This document shows, one piece after another, positions 5,246-8,609 of a DNA stretch of 8,609 bases. The notes beneath the pieces are model-generated. The model was not told the DNA's origin, searched no databases, and saw only the letters and a program-made list of their open reading frames with translations. Origin of the DNA: an uncultured Prevotella sp. (lineage in GTDB: Bacteria > Bacteroidota > Bacteroidia > Bacteroidales > Bacteroidaceae); assembly GCA_947303825.1 (NCBI GenBank), contig CAMYZK010000094.1, positions 1 to 8,609 of the forward strand, read 5' to 3'. The translations under genes were made by a program, and so were the position numbers. Numbering within the stretch: position 1 is the first letter of the stretch; every line of letters starts with the position of its first letter.

Positions 5246-8200
5246 GCGTTTCCCCGCTCTTGGCAGGGTTATTATAATGTATGCAGAGCCGTCTTCGTTC
5301 ACTTCTGCCTTTATAGCACACGCTCTTCTGTTTGTTGCCTCTCCATGGTCTCTGACTATCTGTCGGCATAGCAGGTAAGGTATGTTGTCGCTGCTGGCAG
5401 GAGTGAACAGCAGTGCTGCCTGCTCCTCCGTTATCTTCATGCCTTTCATGGCAATGTAGACATTTACATACTTGTCGTCTTTCGACGAACACTTGGCATT
5501 TAATGCCTTTTCTCCAGTCTGTTTTCTCAGGATGTCAAAGAGGTATGTTAGCAGCACTATATCACCTGTTACACAACGGCTGTCGACAGACGTTGTGCTG
5601 TCCTCCAGGCTTATTATTTCTGCAAGGTCAATAGCCTTCAAGTGCAGGCGCATGTGTTCTGTCTGTCGAATAGCCTGCTGGCTCAGTATGCCATATATCT
5701 CCCTGTAGTAAGCCACCACCTCACTCACGGCGGCAGTGTCTCCTGCATCGATGAGGTGTCGAATACGGCTAGGGTAGTACATCGTCTCGTGCTTGAGTGT
5801 AGACAGGCAGTTGTCAAGTACGGAGTTGCTGATGTGCAGTGCTGCCTCTTCCATTTGTATGCGTGCCAGGTTGTCGCGCATCAGCTCCAGTTTCTCCTGA
5901 TGTTCTTGCTGTCTGCGGGCTGCGCGTCCTAGCGATGCTATTACCTGCCAGATAACAGCCAAGAGAATAGACACAAGGAGTATGACAAGCAAGATGATGG
6001 CTACCTGCTTGTTGTCGCGCGACTGTTGCATCTTCCTACAGTAGTCGTCTAGGGTAGTGTCTGCCGACATCTCTTTCAGCAGCTGGGTATATATCTTGTT
6101 GTTATACTGATAGAGGGGCCAGTCGTGTAGGGCTAGTGCAGCCACCGCGAGCTCGTCTCTCAGGTTGAGCAGTATAACATACTCCATTGGCACGTTCTTT
6201 CTGAACCATAGTACATCTGCCGGTACTGCGGCACTGTCGTCCCACAGTTTCAGTGTGTCGGTGTCACCGGGGTTGAGCTGTGTGTAATAAAGATTAAGAT
6301 GATGTCTGCAAGAGTCGGCCAGGTCTAGCGCATAATCAAAGTCACAGTTGATGTTGGCAAAACGCACAGAGTCGGCCAGTGCACTTGCATGTGATAGGCT
6401 TGCAATTGTTTCCAAAGGTGGTGGGGAAGCAGGGAATGCGTTTAAAAAAGAACTGAAGAGAAGGCATAGCGTCATGGCTGCACGCACTATTCCCTTGGGC
6501 AAGCGGAAGAAGAACCTGCTGCCTTTTCCCTCTTTGCTGTCAACAGACAACAGGCATACAGAGAATATCTTGGACACTTTTCTGTATTTCTCTATAATAC
6601 CTTTGCAGTTCAACAGTCCGAATCCATGCGATTCCTCATTGTTTTGGATGTTGCTGGAGTTGTTTCTCAGTGTGTTTTCCTGATTGTCTGAGGTTTTCAC
6701 ACTAAACAGGTTTGCCACCTGTTCCTCTGTCATGCCGATGCCAGTGTCGGCAATCGAGATTTCCACATAATCTGTCTCTTCCGTGGCATAGATGCTTACC
6801 GTGCCTCCCTCTGGCGTGAATTTCCGGGCATTGTCGGCCAGCGTGTTGAGCATAAACAGCGTTAGCACACGGTCTGCTTTAACCCGGCAGTTGGTAGGAG
6901 TTATGTCGAGATTCAGTTTCTTAAGTGCGAAACTGCGTTTTCCTTTAGCCAAGATGTTGAAAAGTTCCTGCAAGAGGAATGTCTCTATATGCAGGCTCAA
7001 TTGTCCCTGCCTGAGTTGTATCCAGTGGGTAAGAACGCTGTTCTGGTGGTTTATATTGTCGGTCAGCTCACTGATGTACTCCATTCTCTCCTGCATAATG
7101 GGGTTGGTAACATCGTCGTCGAGAAGGCTGGCCTCGTGTATGATGCGGTCTACAAGTGGCGTTATTCCAACAACAAGCGATATTTTCGCCCGCTGTTCCA
7201 GTGCCAACCGTTCTCCTTTCTCCACCTTCAGCCTGGCCATGGCCTGTTGCTCGTTCAAGCTGTCGGTTTCTTGCTGCAATGCCGAGTCAAAGCTGTCAAG
7301 CCTTGCTTTTCGCTTATATCTCCAGAAGAAGAGAGCCAATATGATGACAAACAGCGAAATTGCCGCAATAACGGCCCAAATCAGCACGTTTAGTTGCGAG
7401 GTGGCATTTTCAAGCTGTCCAGCGCGTGCTTCCAGCGAGCGGTCTTGCCTTGTGCGCTCTTGCAGGTCTAGGTAATTACGGCGGTTTTCTTTTACTTTAT
7501 CCCATCCGTTCACTGCGGCGTATGCCACACTAAGCTGTTCACGGATGCTTGCCACCAGGTCGGGGGCTTTGTTTATAATGGAGTCAGACAGTGCCAGTTC
7601 CAGTTGTGTAAGTGCTGCCTCATAGTCGTTCATGGCCCAGTAGCACGATGCCAGCGTGCGGTGAGCTCCCGCTATCTGATATACGTCGCCATAATCCATA
7701 AACAAGTCCAGGGAGTTGCTTGCCAGGTATAAGGCTAGCGAGTCTTCGACAATGTAGTCGGGACACAGGAACTTGAACGATGGCAGGTTCTTGGCCACCA
7801 GCATCTCGCGTGCATCTTTGTTTATCAGGTGCTCGGCTATTGCTTCCAGCGAGTTGGCTGTGAAGTATGTCATGCCAGTCCGTTCAGACAGCATGAAACA
7901 GTGCATCAGGTAGTCAAACTCCTGTTGTCTTATCTCGTCGAGCGAACCATTTGATATAATGCCCCCTGCTCCTGTATTGTAAAGATAATTAAGCAGTTGT
8001 GCCGTGTCTCGTTCAAGTTGTAGTGGAATGCCATCCAATGCTTCTGCCGACTGTTTTTCCAGTCCCACATAATAGTAATATGTAGATGTGACTATGGCGA
8101 GCTCGCTCTCAGCATACAGCAGTCTCTTCTGTTGTTGGCTGTTGAGCGACTGCCTTTCCTCGTCTATTCGGTGCAGGGCACGCAAGGCCTGTTCTCTGAA

Positions 8201-8566
8201 GTCATAGAACTCCCTGTTGCGCGAAGTGCGTTGGCACAGCCTCATCTGTTGTATATAGGCCACCAACAGCTCCAGCTGGTTGTCGGTCTTGTCTGGAATT
8301 TGTCTCAACAAGTCCGACGCCTCTTCATAGCGCATCTGTGCCAGCCTCACAAATGCAATGTTATTCAATGCCTCTGCTTCGCCGTCGCCATAGTTGGTAG
8401 AAGCAGCCAGCGCCTGACGGGCAAAATATTCGGTGGAGTCGAGGCTGCGGTAATGATAGGCGTATGATAATGAATTCAGCTTGTCCGCCGTCTGCCTATC
8501 TGCTGGCGAACAAGCTGAAAAAAGTAATAAAGCTGCTGTTATTTTACCCGCGAGCCTTAGCCACAT
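5228..8566 (-). CDS. Two-module membrane histidine kinase with TPR sensor (DUF5112/DUF5113-like)
   Basis: The product is 1112 residues from the ATG at 8566. Order: lipoprotein-like signal ending LLLFSAC (Cys19), then a helical, TPR-like region (about 30-370, e.g. ALNNIAFVRLAQMRYEEA and AHRTLASCYWAMNDYEAAL), membrane segment 393-415, coiled coil, a DHp-like region, and an intact ATP-binding domain with N box (LADNARKFTPEGG, N579), G1 (ADTGIGM, D607) and G2 (HGFGLL, 647-652), ending GSRFFFRLP. A second hydrophobic segment (about 693-713) leads to a short, presumably periplasmic domain (714-853), membrane segment 854-878, a coiled coil, a second DHp-like helix with LKHETMYYP (H926), and a degenerate ATP-binding domain (about 974-1102). 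In the first module, VVGITPL (V465) replaces the usual HExxTP histidine. It is expected to phosphorylate the regulator encoded 30 bases downstream. The architecture recalls Pfam DUF5112/DUF5113 proteins of Bacteroidetes, named from memory. An ATG at 8599 is also in frame, but 8566 has AAGGAGG nine bases before it and yields a cleaner signal peptide. Confidence 0.88.
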   Translation of the reverse strand: MWLRLAGKITAALLLFSACSPADRQTADKLNSLSYAYHYRSLDSTEYFARQALAASTNYGDGEAEALNNIAFVRLAQMRYEEASDLLRQIPDKTDNQLELLVAYIQQMRLCQRTSRNREFYDFREQALRALHRIDEERQSLNSQQQKRLLYAESELAIVTSTYYYYVGLEKQSAEALDGIPLQLERDTAQLLNYLYNTGAGGIISNGSLDEIRQQEFDYLMHCFMLSERTGMTYFTANSLEAIAEHLINKDAREMLVAKNLPSFKFLCPDYIVEDSLALYLASNSLDLFMDYGDVYQIAGAHRTLASCYWAMNDYEAALTQLELALSDSIINKAPDLVASIREQLSVAYAAVNGWDKVKENRRNYLDLQERTRQDRSLEARAGQLENATSQLNVLIWAVIAAISLFVIILALFFWRYKRKARLDSFDSALQQETDSLNEQQAMARLKVEKGERLALEQRAKISLVVGITPLVDRIIHEASLLDDDVTNPIMQERMEYISELTDNINHQNSVLTHWIQLRQGQLSLHIETFLLQELFNILAKGKRSFALKKLNLDITPTNCRVKADRVLTLFMLNTLADNARKFTPEGGTVSIYATEETDYVEISIADTGIGMTEEQVANLFSVKTSDNQENTLRNNSSNIQNNEESHGFGLLNCKGIIEKYRKVSKIFSVCLLSVDSKEGKGSRFFFRLPKGIVRAAMTLCLLFSSFLNAFPASPPPLETIASLSHASALADSVRFANINCDFDYALDLADSCRHHLNLYYTQLNPGDTDTLKLWDDSAAVPADVLWFRKNVPMEYVILLNLRDELAVAALALHDWPLYQYNNKIYTQLLKEMSADTTLDDYCRKMQQSRDNKQVAIILLVILLVSILLAVIWQVIASLGRAARRQQEHQEKLELMRDNLARIQMEEAALHISNSVLDNCLSTLKHETMYYPSRIRHLIDAGDTAAVSEVVAYYREIYGILSQQAIRQTEHMRLHLKAIDLAEIISLEDSTTSVDSRCVTGDIVLLTYLFDILRKQTGEKALNAKCSSKDDKYVNVYIAMKGMKITEEQAALLFTPASSDNIPYLLCRQIVRDHGEATNRRACAIKAEVNEDGSAYIIITLPRAGKRVIHNA

Positions 8567-8609
8567 ATCCAAGTGCCTCCTTGCACTTGTCGGTGACATA
8601 CTGCCAGTC
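8544..8609 (-). CDS. C-terminal tail of an unidentified gene upstream of the kinase
   Basis: A second minus-strand frame is open from the window edge to a TAA at 8544-8546 and encodes 21 residues, DWQYVTDKCKEALGYVAKAR plus a final G. The composition (amphipathic, charged, helix-like) looks like the end of a real protein. Its stop overlaps the kinase start at 8566 by 23 bases, a common arrangement in operons and a further reason to prefer that start. I do not recognise the family. Too short to be certain it is coding. Confidence 0.5.
   Translation of the reverse strand, partial: DWQYVTDKCKEALGYVAKARG
8576..8582 (-). promoter_or_regulatory. Shine-Dalgarno that favours the kinase start at 8566
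   Basis: The minus strand reads AAGGAGG, nine bases before the ATG at 8566. Strong SD sequences are uncommon in this phylum. It lies inside the tail of the preceding gene and supports 8566 over the upstream in-frame ATG at 8599, which has no such element. Confidence 0.5.

Noticed and set aside
6792..7475. 227-codon open frame on the plus strand within the kinase gene
   Set aside because: It is Ser/Cys-rich low-quality translation antisense to the first kinase module, which has clear N, G1 and coiled-coil features. A shadow frame.
8567..8599. Longer kinase start at 8599
   Set aside because: The extra residues (MSPTSARRHLD) would precede the signal peptide, while AAGGAGG is correctly placed for the ATG at 8566.

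Overview
The window looks like part of a Bacteroidota chromosome, most likely a Prevotella-type or related Bacteroidales member. Reasons: promoter-like elements match the Bacteroidetes -7 consensus TAnnTTTG (394-401 on +, 267-274 on -), most genes lack a clear Shine-Dalgarno, and the protein families (RsmG variant, Bacteroidetes-type 5'-nucleotidase, TPR-containing membrane kinase) resemble that phylum. The genus is an inference from pattern recognition, not from a search.

Layout. Positions 1-232 (-) hold the start of an Xaa-Pro aminopeptidase gene cut by the window edge. A 215-bp divergent intergenic region with two opposed promoters follows. Positions 448-3931 (+) form a tightly packed set: a 75-aa beta-grasp-like protein, a secreted 5'-nucleotidase-type metallophosphatase (ATGA overlap), rsmG, an MBL-fold hydrolase (ATGA overlap) and an MgtC/SapB-family membrane protein. 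This set converges with, and overlaps by 31 bp, a leftward cluster covering 3901-8609. Read in its own direction, that cluster holds the last 21 codons of an unidentified gene, a 1112-aa two-module membrane histidine kinase, a REC-HTH response regulator, and a ~195-aa membrane protein resembling half of an AbgT-type transporter.

Functionally, the right half is a two-component signalling operon: a lipoprotein-like TPR sensor feeds an intracellular kinase, and the adjacent response regulator has all standard phosphorylation residues and a C-terminal LuxR-like HTH. The left half mixes housekeeping (rsmG, MBL hydrolase) with nucleotide salvage or phosphate scavenging in the periplasm (5'-nucleotidase).

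Most notable points: (1) the kinase carries two kinase modules with complementary defects, an ATP-binding domain with intact N, G1 and G2 boxes but no phospho-acceptor His in the first, and a plausible phospho-acceptor His with a degenerate ATP-binding domain in the second; (2) the 5'-nucleotidase gene has an in-frame TAA after which a plausible 24-codon C-terminus continues to a second TAA three bases before rsmG; (3) the small beta-grasp-like protein is translationally coupled to the nucleotidase; (4) a perfect 15-bp tandem duplication makes up the predicted 5' leader of the aminopeptidase gene. No rRNA, tRNA, CRISPR array, insertion sequence or integrase was seen. No gene-free stretch exceeds 300 bases.
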